From assembly GCF_021088345.1 (NCBI RefSeq), contig NZ_CP088156.1, positions 8,113,001 to 8,177,000 of the forward strand: DNA of 64,000 bases, in the 5' to 3' direction. The notes beneath the pieces are model-generated. The model made no database searches and was not told the origin of the DNA. It worked only from the letters and a program-made list of their open reading frames with translations. Position numbers and translations under genes: made by a program. The stretch comes from Bradyrhizobium ontarionense. Lineage in GTDB: Bacteria > Pseudomonadota > Alphaproteobacteria > Rhizobiales > Xanthobacteraceae. Of this stretch, positions 54,221-62,380 are shown piece after piece (the stretch's first letter is position 1; each line of letters starts with the position of its first letter).

Positions 54221-54454
54221 TGGGCGTGGCGCAGTTCAATGCGTGTCGCAAATAAGCTCGTCAGCAGCTTCAGCCAGATTGAATGGGAGAGGCTTGCTCG
54301 GTCTCCGCAGTGCTCCCGGTAGCGACCGAATCTTGCTTTGCAGCGAGATTTCGCGATGTGCCAAGAACGGTCATCGCTTTACGCGTCATTCGTACGCGGT
54401 GTCTCATCGTCGTGTATACTTTTTTTCATGGTAGTAAAAGCTGAACGGTTGGTC

Positions 54455-54667
54455 ATGCGAACTAAGTGGAAAGAGATCTCGAAATTCCTGGCTGGGGCGT
54501 TTTTCGTGACAGCGGGTGCAAGCTGGTACTTGTGGTGGCAGCATGTTTCGGTCCCGTTTCCGTTCTTCGGTTTCACTTCAATGACGCCGGAGTTCTTGGG
54601 TCCGCGGGGCTTTCTCCACTTTGTGCTTTTTCTGATCTCGTTCTATTTCGGGTTTATCAAAAAATAG
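54455..54667 (+). CDS. small two-helix membrane protein
   Basis: 70 residues (MRTKWKEISKFLAGAFFV...) with two hydrophobic segments, about 8-25 and 50-67, and aromatic residues typical of real membrane proteins (WYLWWQHVSVPFPFFGF). Base composition is lower in GC than the neighbours. An alternative ATG at 54428 would add nine residues. The stop is directly followed by a dispersed repeat. Family unknown; it might be a recent acquisition. Confidence 0.5.
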   Translation: MRTKWKEISKFLAGAFFVTAGASWYLWWQHVSVPFPFFGFTSMTPEFLGPRGFLHFVLFLISFYFGFIKK

Positions 54668-54820
54668 TCCGTAGGGTGGGCAAAGCCATCGGGCGGCGTG
54701 AGCCGCACGATGACGTGCCCACCAACTCTCCCTATCCGCGCAAGGCGGTGGGCAGGCCGCGCTCAGATAGCGCGGACAAACAAGCTTTCTCAGGCGCGCC
54801 TTTGCCCACCCTGCGCACTG
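54668..54820. repeat. dispersed GTAGGGTGGGCAAAG-type repeat, copy B
   Basis: Begins with the same 18 bases as 18515-18532 and ends with the complement: GGGTGGGCAAAG at 54674-54685 pairs with CTTTGCCCACCC at 54800-54811. It can therefore fold into a long hairpin of about 140 bases. No coding sense. Confidence 0.65.
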
Positions 54821-54850
54821 CGGTGTTTGTCGCGAACCACGTTCACTGGC

Positions 54851-55042
54851 TCAATTTTTTTGATGCAAATCGGTTGGCCATTGGGGACGGGGGTGCAATC
54901 CCCAATCCGGACCGAAGCCATTGTTATTCGGCTTCGAATTCGGAAACCAATAGAAGCTGGAAGCGAGAAGGCAAAGCAGAACGAGGATGAATAGAATGCC
55001 CATCACATCACCGCGCCTTGGATAAGGCAGAGGCCATCTCAT
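54851..55042 (-). CDS. small single-helix membrane protein
   Basis: 63 residues from the ATG at 55042, which has GAGGAC 7 bases upstream; a shorter start at 55003 (MGILFIL) is possible. One hydrophobic helix (GILFILVLLCLLASSFYWF) is followed by a short Asn/Pro/Gly-rich tail (PNSKPNNNGFGPDWGL). It resembles in layout the tiny DUF3309-type proteins common in rhizobia but the tail differs. Function unknown. Confidence 0.4.
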   Translation of the reverse strand: MRWPLPYPRRGDVMGILFILVLLCLLASSFYWFPNSKPNNNGFGPDWGLHPRPQWPTDLHQKN

Positions 55043-55163
55043 GATGGTGTCCTCAGTCCGCATTTTGGTCGGGCATCAGGATCGAGACCCCCCAATGCGA
55101 CAGCAATAACCGCGAAGAGGCAATTGTTCTACGCGCAGTATGCGTTAGAGGGGGGGCCTCGTC

Positions 55164-55589
55164 TCAAGGCCTCACCACCAGCACCGAGCATTTCGCATAG
55201 CGCACGACGTGCCCCGCGTTGGAGCCGAGGAAGTAGGTGCGCATCGCCGGGCGGTGCGAGGTCATCACGATCAGGTCGGCCTTGACCTTGGCCGCTTCCT
55301 CGAGGACCTCGTGATAGATGCCGCCCTGGCGCACCGCGTAGGAGATGCGTTCGGCCGGAATGCCGGACTCGCGCGCCACGATCGACAGCGCTTCCTCGGC
55401 GGTCTCGCGCTGCTGCGCATCGAAATCGGCGGGAACGTATTCGGCGAGCATCACCGGCGTCATCGGCATCACGTTGAGCAGATGCACCGTGCCGCTCCAG
55501 GTCTGCGCCAGCGTCGCCGCCGTCGCGATCGCGGGCTTGGCGAGGTCGGTGTCGGCCAGATCGATCGGAACCAGAATCGATTTGAACAT
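55164..55589 (-). CDS. universal stress protein UspA family
   Basis: 141 residues from the ATG at 55589, with GGGAGG about 7 bases upstream. FKSILVPIDLADTDLAKPAI opens the Usp fold; the end TSHRPAMRTYFLGSNAGHVVRYAKCSVLVVRP carries the loop that in ATP-binding members is G-2x-G-9x-G-S/T. Here part of that loop differs, so nucleotide binding is not certain. Cytoplasmic stress protein. It precedes no close partner; the phosphatase gene upstream is on the same strand, 53 bases away. Confidence 0.88.
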   Translation of the reverse strand: MFKSILVPIDLADTDLAKPAIATAATLAQTWSGTVHLLNVMPMTPVMLAEYVPADFDAQQRETAEEALSIVARESGIPAERISYAVRQGGIYHEVLEEAAKVKADLIVMTSHRPAMRTYFLGSNAGHVVRYAKCSVLVVRP

Positions 55590-55642
55590 CGCGAGGCCTC
55601 CCGATTGTTCCAGCCCATTACGCGCCCCATGCGGCGGCACTG

Positions 55643-56185
55643 TCAATCGACCGAGCCCTGTTTCAGGAGCTTCGGCGTCACGAACATCACGAGATTGCCG
55701 CGGGTGAAGCTCACATCGGTCCAGTCGTCGGTGTCGAACTCCAGCACGGCGAGGCCGGATGTCGGCATGTTGCGCGACAGTTCGTACCGGGCGTCGGAAT
55801 CGCCCTGGCCGGTCAGCGCCAGCGCAAGCTCGTGCATGCCGGGATTGTGGCCGACGAGCAGCAGCTGTTTCGGATCGAGCGCGGCGGCGAGGCGAATGTG
55901 ATGCAGGATCTGCATCGGATCGGCCGCGTAGAGTTCGGGCACGGACTCGACCTGCGGCGCCGGGACGCGATCCTGCATCGCCGCGAAGGCGAGCTCCCAG
56001 GTCTGTTGCGCCCGCACCGCGGTCGAGACCAGGACGAGGTCGGGCAGCGGCGGATGCCTCGCGATGAAATCGCCGATCGCGGCGGCATCCTGGTGTCCGC
56101 GCTCGTCGAGACGGCGGTCCTGGTCATGGCCGGTCGGCGCGTCAGTCTCGGTCTTGGCGTGGCGCAGCAGCATCAATCGGCGCAT
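55643..56185 (-). CDS. SixA-like phosphohistidine phosphatase
   Basis: 180 residues from the ATG at 56185. The catalytic LLRHAKTE motif (H9) is at the very start, and SVSTAVRAQQTWE-type and LVGHNPGMHELA motifs complete the histidine phosphatase active site. SixA removes phosphate from HPt-type histidine; this relative is of similar length but longer at the end. Substrate inferred from family only. Confidence 0.85.
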   Translation of the reverse strand: MRRLMLLRHAKTETDAPTGHDQDRRLDERGHQDAAAIGDFIARHPPLPDLVLVSTAVRAQQTWELAFAAMQDRVPAPQVESVPELYAADPMQILHHIRLAAALDPKQLLLVGHNPGMHELALALTGQGDSDARYELSRNMPTSGLAVLEFDTDDWTDVSFTRGNLVMFVTPKLLKQGSVD

Positions 56186-56301
56186 GGACTTCAGTCTCGA
56201 ATCGTTCAAGCTGTCTCAGGCTGTATCACGTCTCTTTATCGCCACTAAAAGCGTCATGACGTCAGGTGACAAGCCGGCGCAGGGTTGGTTAAGAAAACGC
56301 C

Positions 56302-57732
56302 ATGAGCGAGACTTCCACAAGCGTGAACGATGACGCGGATGCCGCAGGCGCACTCGGCCGTGTCAGGCTGAATTTCGACCTCGACGTCGACATCTGCGTG
56401 GTCGGGGCGGGGCTTGCGGGCCTGACGGTGGCGCTGTGCGCGGCCCGGCAGGGCGCCAGCGTCGCCGTGCTGGAGGGGCGCCATGTCGGCTGGAACGCAT
56501 CCGGCCACATGGTTGGTACGGTCATGCCGGGTTTTGCCTTGCCGCTGCCGGATTTGATCGAGCGCATCGGCTTCGAGGACGCCCGCGAGCTGTGGTCGCT
56601 GTCCTGGGCCGGGGCCGAGTTCATCCGCGCCCAGGCGACCGAGGCCGCGATGCCGGGCATCGGGCTCAGCGAGGGCGCGCTCGAAGTCTCCAACGTCGAC
56701 GCCGGCGATGCCCTGATCCGCCGGCTGCAGATGCTGCACGAGGATTTCGGCACCGAGGTCGAAGGCTGGCAGGTCGAGCGCGTGCGCACCGAGCTGAGGA
56801 CCAACCGTTATTTTCACGGCATCTGTTATCCGAAGGCGTTCCAGCTCGACGGCCGCAAATACGTCCATGCGCTGGCCCGGCTGGCGCGCAAGGCAGGCGC
56901 CCGGATATTCGAGGACACGCCGGTCGTCAGCATCGATGCGTCAGGCGTACGCAAGCGCATCGTGACCCCCTCGGCCCGGATGCGGGCCTCGCATATCGTG
57001 CTGGCCGGCAATATCCATCTCGGCGCGCCGCTGCAGAAGCTGTCGGACACGCTGCTGCCGGTGTGGCGCTATGGCGGCGTCACCGCGCCGCTCGGCGAGC
57101 GGCTCGCCGAGGCCATCGCGTTCAAGGGATCGGTCAGCGACACCGACGGCATCGACCATTTCCGAATCGTCGACGGCGACCGCCTGATGTGGGCGAGCCC
57201 GGAGACGACCTGGGACGCGCGGCCGGGCGCGTTCGCTACGGCGATCCAGCGCCGGATCCGCACTGTCTTCCCGCAACTCGGCCGCGTCGAGGTGACCGAT
57301 ACCTTCGGTGGCGTCAGCGGCCAGACCGTGCACGGCATGCCGCAGATCGGCCAGCTGCGCAAAGGCCTGTGGGTCGCGAGCGGCTTCGGCCGGCAGGGGC
57401 TGAACACCTCGGCGATGGCGGGGCAGCTGATCGCGCAGGGAATCCTGGCCGGAGACGACCGCTGGAAGCTGTTCTCGCCGTTCGAGCTGGTCTGGGCCGG
57501 CGGGGTCAGCGGCCGGGTCGCTGGCCACGTCGTCAATCTCTGGGTCCGCGGCCGCGCCGCCGCTGCCGGTACGCTGGCACGGCACCGCGAGCGGGTCCGG
57601 GCTCAGGAACGCGCCCGCGAGGCGCGGCTGGCCGACGCGTGGCGGCAGGCCGCCCAGCGTCCGGGCCAGCGCCTGCCGCTGCGGCCGCAGCCGTCGGACC
57701 TGACCGGCCGTCCCGACGCCGGGGAGGGTTGA
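56302..57732 (+). CDS. FAD-dependent oxidoreductase, DAO family
   Basis: 476 residues. FAD-binding GAGLAGL (about 35-41) with VAVLEGRHVGWNASGHM after it, and the closing GLWVASGFGRQGLNTSAMAG segment of glycine/D-amino-acid oxidase type proteins (DadA, PuuB relatives). The C-terminal 60 residues are Arg/Ala/Pro-rich and probably disordered. It probably oxidises a secondary or D-amino acid. It is followed 130 bases later by msrB. Confidence 0.85.
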   Translation: MSETSTSVNDDADAAGALGRVRLNFDLDVDICVVGAGLAGLTVALCAARQGASVAVLEGRHVGWNASGHMVGTVMPGFALPLPDLIERIGFEDARELWSLSWAGAEFIRAQATEAAMPGIGLSEGALEVSNVDAGDALIRRLQMLHEDFGTEVEGWQVERVRTELRTNRYFHGICYPKAFQLDGRKYVHALARLARKAGARIFEDTPVVSIDASGVRKRIVTPSARMRASHIVLAGNIHLGAPLQKLSDTLLPVWRYGGVTAPLGERLAEAIAFKGSVSDTDGIDHFRIVDGDRLMWASPETTWDARPGAFATAIQRRIRTVFPQLGRVEVTDTFGGVSGQTVHGMPQIGQLRKGLWVASGFGRQGLNTSAMAGQLIAQGILAGDDRWKLFSPFELVWAGGVSGRVAGHVVNLWVRGRAAAAGTLARHRERVRAQERAREARLADAWRQAAQRPGQRLPLRPQPSDLTGRPDAGEG

Positions 57733-57861
57733 GGCAACCCGCCCGCGTGGTTCGGTCATTGCCCTTGCTCGCAAGAAAGTGAGGCGCCGCAACCGCGCCT
57801 GACGTAACTTCGCGGGATCCCATCCGTAACTTCGGCAAACCATCGTCGCACGGAGACGTCC

Positions 57862-58365
57862 ATGATCGACCGCCGCCTGATGTTCACCACCGCTGCCGGA
57901 CTGTTCGGCTTTGCCGCCCTGCGCTGGTTCGGCGGCCCTGCGCCGGTGCGCGCCGCCGAGAAATTCGAGATCGAGAAGACCGATGCCGAGTGGCGCGCCC
58001 AGCTGACGCCGGAGCAATACGAGATCCTGCGCCAGGAGGGGACCGAGCGCCCCTGGACCAGCCCGCTGCTGAAGGAGCACCGCAAGGGCACCTTCGCCTG
58101 CGCCGGCTGCGACCTGCCGCTGTTCTCCTCGGAGACCAAGTTCGACAGCGGCACCGGCTGGCCGAGCTTCTTCAAGCCGCTCGACAATGCCGTCGGCAAC
58201 CGCCACGACAGCACCTTCGGCATGGCCCGCACCGAGGTGCATTGCCGCCGCTGCGGCGGTCATCTCGGCCACGTCTTCGACGACGGTCCGAAGCCGACCG
58301 GCCTGCGCTATTGCATGGACGGCCTGTCGCTGGTCTTTCATCCCGCAAATCCGTCGTCGACGTGA
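57862..58365 (+). CDS. msrB: exported peptide-methionine (R)-S-oxide reductase
   Basis: 167 residues. The N-terminus [18 protein letters not shown] followed by APVRAA looks like a twin-arginine or Sec signal, unlike cytoplasmic MsrB. The MsrB domain (about 38-160) has zinc ligands C80, C83, C128 and C131 and the catalytic C151 in LRYCMDG. It repairs oxidised methionine in periplasmic proteins. CGTAACTTCG occurs twice upstream, at 57803 and 57825. The gap 58366-58649 carries the flgE control sites. Confidence 0.9.
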   Translation: MIDRRLMFTTAAGLFGFAALRWFGGPAPVRAAEKFEIEKTDAEWRAQLTPEQYEILRQEGTERPWTSPLLKEHRKGTFACAGCDLPLFSSETKFDSGTGWPSFFKPLDNAVGNRHDSTFGMARTEVHCRRCGGHLGHVFDDGPKPTGLRYCMDGLSLVFHPANPSST

Positions 58366-58468
58366 CGGAATCCGCCGGCTCGTCCGTTCAAGCCTGTGAA
58401 CGGGTCTGACGACGCGCCGGAAGTCTGTGAAAGCAGCCAGATCCGGAGCGCGTTTCGGCGCGTCCGGC

Positions 58469-58485
58469 CCGGCAAGAACTGCCGG
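58469..58485. promoter_or_regulatory. possible FlbD (ftr-like) enhancer of flgE
   Basis: CCGGCA-AGAAC-TGCCGG, a perfect 6-base inverted repeat about 110-120 bases upstream of the expected start of transcription, where Caulobacter flagellar enhancers bound by FlbD lie. The half-site CGGCA is repeated at 58488-58492. Resemblance to the ftr sequence is from memory. Confidence 0.4.
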
Positions 58486-58567
58486 CTCGGCAATTGTTCA
58501 CCACTTTTGCCGCCGCCTTTTTTACGTTGTATTTTGTCAAGTAACTGATTTCAAAGCGATTTCATAT

Positions 58568-58583
58568 CTGGCACGGCGATTGC
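58568..58583 (+). promoter_or_regulatory. sigma-54 promoter of flgE
   Basis: CTGGCACG-GCGA-TTGC is an exact match to the -24/-12 consensus YTGGCACG-N4-TTGC. Transcription should begin near 58595, leaving a leader of about 55 bases with GTGGAGAG before the flgE ATG. Confidence 0.9.
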
Positions 58584-58649
58584 GAACACTCTCCACGAAG
58601 ACGCGGTCCGGCGCGCACCGGCCGCCAGTGTCAATGTGGAGAGAATGGT

Positions 58650-60458
58650 ATGGGTATCTTCGACGCGATGAACACGTCCGTGAGCGGGCTCTCGGCTCAG
58701 TCGTTCGCGCTGCAGAACATTTCGGGTAACATCGCGAATGCATCGACCACCGGCTACAAGGGCATCGGCACCAGCTTCGAAGACCTGATCCCCAACGCGA
58801 CCAACCCGACCCGCCAGAATGCCGGCGGCGTCACCGCCTTCGCCAAGGCCACCATCACCACCCAGGGCACCGTCTCCACGTCATCGGTCGCCACCAACAT
58901 GGCGATCAACGGCGACGGCTTCTTCAACGTGCAGAAGGCCTCGTCGGTCGTCGACAACGTGCCGGTCTTCACCGGCGTCACCGACTACACCCGCCGCGGC
59001 GACTTCCAGCTCAATGCCAACGGCAACCTGATCAACGGCGCCGGCTACTACCTGATGGGCGTCGCGGTCGACGCCAAGACCGGCAACGCCACCGGCAACG
59101 TGCCGACGGTGCTGCAGTTCGCCAACAATTTCGTGCCTGCGCAGGCCACCACCGCGATCCAGTATGCCGCCAACCTGCCGACGCAGCCGAAGACCGGCGC
59201 CAGCGGCAACGCGGCGACCGGCTCCCTGGTTGCGGCCGGCGGCCTCAACTCGGCCGACCTCTCCAACGTTCCGCTGCCGGTCGGCACCAACTTCTACGCC
59301 GACGCCACCGCCACCGGCGCCACCGCCACCAACAAGGCCGCGGCGCAAATCACGACCTCGACATTGTTGAACGGCCCCGGCCCCGCCGACGACTCGATCT
59401 CGAGCAATTTCACCGCCGGCGACACCATCACCCTGACCGGCAGCGCCGGCGACGTCGTCACCTTCAGCTTCGTCGCCTCCGGCGCCTCGGGCACCCAGAT
59501 CAACGTCGGCGACTCCGTCGGGACGCTGCTGGCCAAGATCGGAGCCGTGACCGGCGTGCAGCCGACCATCACGGCCGGCAAGATCACGCTGCATTCCGGC
59601 AGCGGCGAGGATTGGACGCTGAGCAGCGCGGCCTCGGGCTTCACGGCGCTCGGCCTCACCTCGCCGGTGGCGCTGACCCGCACCGCCTCACCGGGCACGG
59701 GGATCGTGATCGGCAACGACCTGACCAATTTCAACAACGAGACGATCTCGGGCGGCGCGGTCACCACCTACAACGCGGCGGGCACGCCCGTGAACGTGCA
59801 GCTGCGCTGGGGCAAGACCGACAGCTCCTCCCTCGGTACCGGCCACAAGGACGTCTGGAATCTGTTCTATCAGACCGATTCCACCGCCACCGGGTCGACC
59901 GTGGCCTGGAAAAACGTCGGCACCAATTTCACGTTCGGCTCGGACGGCTCGCTGATATCGCCGACCACCTCCAACATTTCGATCCCCAACGTGGTCGTCG
60001 ACGGCACCACGCTCGGCACGGTCAGCCTCAACATCTCCTCGGGCGCGCTGACCCAATATGCGAGCACGATCGGCTCGGCGACGATCAACCAGATCTCGCA
60101 GAACGGCTTCGCCGCCGGCCAGCTGCAGTCGGTCGCGGTCAACAACAGCGGCATCGTCACCGGCACCTTCTCGAACGGGCAGACCATCAACCTGGCGCAG
60201 GTCACGCTGTCGCACTTCAACGGCACCAACTATCTGAAGGCGCTGGATGGCGGCGCCTATGAGGCGACCGACCAGTCCGGCCAGGCCATCATCGGCGCGA
60301 CGGGCAAGATCTCGGGCGGCTCGCTGGAGGGCTCGAACACCGACATCGCCGACGAATTCACCAAGCTGATCGTGACCCAGCAGGCCTATTCGGCCAACAC
60401 CAAGGTGATCACCACCGCCAATTCGATGGTGCAGGATCTTCTGAACGTGCTGCGCTGA
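58650..60458 (+). CDS. flgE: flagellar hook protein FlgE
   Basis: 602 residues. N-terminal rod/hook signature FDAMNTSVSGLSAQSFALQNISGNIANASTTGYK and C-terminal VTQQAYSANTKVITTANSMVQDLL form the conserved D0 coiled region. The MAINGDGFF motif is present. The protein is much longer than E. coli FlgE (about 400). Residues 239-338 hold an inserted module (LLNGPG...DSI...GDTIT...NVGDSVGTLLAKI) that recurs in FlgL. It polymerises into the hook outside the cell. First gene of flgE-flgK-flgL, driven by the sigma-54 promoter at 58568. Confidence 0.95.
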   Translation: MGIFDAMNTSVSGLSAQSFALQNISGNIANASTTGYKGIGTSFEDLIPNATNPTRQNAGGVTAFAKATITTQGTVSTSSVATNMAINGDGFFNVQKASSVVDNVPVFTGVTDYTRRGDFQLNANGNLINGAGYYLMGVAVDAKTGNATGNVPTVLQFANNFVPAQATTAIQYAANLPTQPKTGASGNAATGSLVAAGGLNSADLSNVPLPVGTNFYADATATGATATNKAAAQITTSTLLNGPGPADDSISSNFTAGDTITLTGSAGDVVTFSFVASGASGTQINVGDSVGTLLAKIGAVTGVQPTITAGKITLHSGSGEDWTLSSAASGFTALGLTSPVALTRTASPGTGIVIGNDLTNFNNETISGGAVTTYNAAGTPVNVQLRWGKTDSSSLGTGHKDVWNLFYQTDSTATGSTVAWKNVGTNFTFGSDGSLISPTTSNISIPNVVVDGTTLGTVSLNISSGALTQYASTIGSATINQISQNGFAAGQLQSVAVNNSGIVTGTFSNGQTINLAQVTLSHFNGTNYLKALDGGAYEATDQSGQAIIGATGKISGGSLEGSNTDIADEFTKLIVTQQAYSANTKVITTANSMVQDLLNVLR

Positions 60459-60502
60459 TCGCGCGGATACGTGGCAGTTGAATTGACATAAGGCTACCGA
60501 AC

Positions 60503-62365
60503 ATGGGTTTGAGTTCAGCCCTCGCCACCGCGATGTCCGGCCTGCGTTCGACGCAGGCCGCGCTCTCGATCATCTCGTCGAACGTCGCCAACGCGAACAC
60601 GCCTGGCTACGTCGCGCAGAACCCGAACCAGATCGAGGTCGCCAGCGGCGGCTTCGGCTCGACGGTGACGACGACGGGCGTCAACCGTCAGCTCGATTTG
60701 TTCGTTCAGAACCAGCTCCGCACCGAGACCTCGGGCGGGACCTATGCCAGCCAGATGGCCAACATCCTCAGCCAGCTGCAGAGCGTATATGGAACGCCCG
60801 GCGGCAGCGGCACGCTCGAGACGTCGCTCAACAACTTCACGACCGCGCTGCAGTCGCTGTCGAACAATCCGAGCAATCAGTCGGCGCAATCGGTGGCGCT
60901 GTCGGCGGCGCAGGGGCTGGCGAATCAGCTCAACGCCACCACCAAGGGCATCCAGACCCTGCGCACCAATGCCGAGAGTGACATCGGCAGTTCGGTGACG
61001 CAGGCCAACGCGGCGATCCAGCAGATCGCCACGCTCAACACGCAGCTGCAGGGCCTCAACGCCTCGGATCCGCTGGCGGCGACCCTGCAGGATCAGCGCG
61101 ACAACGCGATCAACACGCTCGCCAAATATGTCGACATCCGCGTCGTGTCCGATCCGACCAACGGCACCAGCGTGTTCACCAATTCGGGCGTCCAGCTGGT
61201 CGGCGCCGGCCTCAGCTCCGAGTTCACCTTCTCGTCGCCCGGGACGCTCGACGCCACCTCGCTCTACAACAGCAATCCCACGAAGAACGGCGTCGGGCAG
61301 CTCAACATCAAGCTGTCGAACGGCGTGTCGATCGACGTCGTCGCCAACAATCTCCTGAACTCCGGCCAGATCGCGGCCGACCTCAAGCTGCGTGACCAGA
61401 CCCTGGTGCAGGCGCAGACGCAGGTCGATCAGCTCGCGGCGACGATGGCGTCGGCGCTGTCCGACAAGACCACGGCCGGAACCGCGGTTGCCGGACCGCC
61501 GGCGGGCTTCGACGTGTCGACCTCGGGCCTGCTGGCCGGCAACACCGTCAACCTGACCTACACGGATTCGAGCAACGTCCAGCGCCAGGTCAAGATCGTC
61601 AACGTGAACGATCCCGCGGCGCTGCCGCTGCAGAACGCGACCAACGCCAACCCGAGCTATGTCGGCGTCGACTTCTCGCTCGGCATGGCCTCGGTGGTGT
61701 CGCAGCTCAACACAGCGCTCGGCGGCGCGCATCTGCAGTTCGCCAACCCTTCAGGAACCACGCTGCGCATCACCGATGACGGCACCAGCCAGGCGACCGT
61801 CAAGGCCGCCTCGGCCACGACCACGGTGCAGACGCTCGCGAGCGGCAGCGCGCAGCTGCCGGTCTTCACCGACGGCGGTGCGCTGTATACGGGGGCGATC
61901 ACCTCGACCGGCTCGCAGATGACCGGGCTCGCAGGGCGGCTCAACGTCAATCCGGCGCTGCTCAGCGACCCGACCAAACTGTCGACCTATTCGACCTCGC
62001 CGCCAACGGCCGCCGGCGATTCGACCCGGCCCGATTTCCTGTTCGCGCAACTGACCTCGGCAACGTTCAGCTATTCGCCGAAGACTGGGCTCGGTTCGGC
62101 GGCACAGCCGTTCCAGGGGACGGTGTCCGGCTATCTGCAGCAGTTCGTCAGCCAGCAGGGCAGCGCGTCGACGCTGGCGACCCAGCTCAGCCAGGGGCAG
62201 AGCGTCGTCGTCAGCACGCTGAAGGAAAAGTTCAACTCGACGGCCGGGGTCAACATGGACAGCGAGATGTCCAACCTGATCCAGGTCCAGAACACCTATG
62301 CGGCCAACGCCCATATCATGTCGGTCGTGCAAAGCATGATGCAGAGCCTGCTCCAGGCGTTTTAG
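60503..62365 (+). CDS. flgK: hook-associated protein 1 FlgK
   Basis: 620 residues. SSALATAMSGLRSTQAALSIISSNVANANTPGY at the N-terminus and SNLIQVQNTYAANAHIMSVVQSMMQSLLQAF at the C-terminus are the standard axial-protein helices. The internal region NTQLQGLNASDPLAATLQDQRDNAINTLAKYVDI is specific to FlgK. It forms the hook-filament junction together with FlgL. The gene starts 45 bases after flgE and ends 16 bases before flgL. Confidence 0.95.
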   Translation: MGLSSALATAMSGLRSTQAALSIISSNVANANTPGYVAQNPNQIEVASGGFGSTVTTTGVNRQLDLFVQNQLRTETSGGTYASQMANILSQLQSVYGTPGGSGTLETSLNNFTTALQSLSNNPSNQSAQSVALSAAQGLANQLNATTKGIQTLRTNAESDIGSSVTQANAAIQQIATLNTQLQGLNASDPLAATLQDQRDNAINTLAKYVDIRVVSDPTNGTSVFTNSGVQLVGAGLSSEFTFSSPGTLDATSLYNSNPTKNGVGQLNIKLSNGVSIDVVANNLLNSGQIAADLKLRDQTLVQAQTQVDQLAATMASALSDKTTAGTAVAGPPAGFDVSTSGLLAGNTVNLTYTDSSNVQRQVKIVNVNDPAALPLQNATNANPSYVGVDFSLGMASVVSQLNTALGGAHLQFANPSGTTLRITDDGTSQATVKAASATTTVQTLASGSAQLPVFTDGGALYTGAITSTGSQMTGLAGRLNVNPALLSDPTKLSTYSTSPPTAAGDSTRPDFLFAQLTSATFSYSPKTGLGSAAQPFQGTVSGYLQQFVSQQGSASTLATQLSQGQSVVVSTLKEKFNSTAGVNMDSEMSNLIQVQNTYAANAHIMSVVQSMMQSLLQAF

Positions 62366-62380
62366 TGAGGCGCGTGTAAG

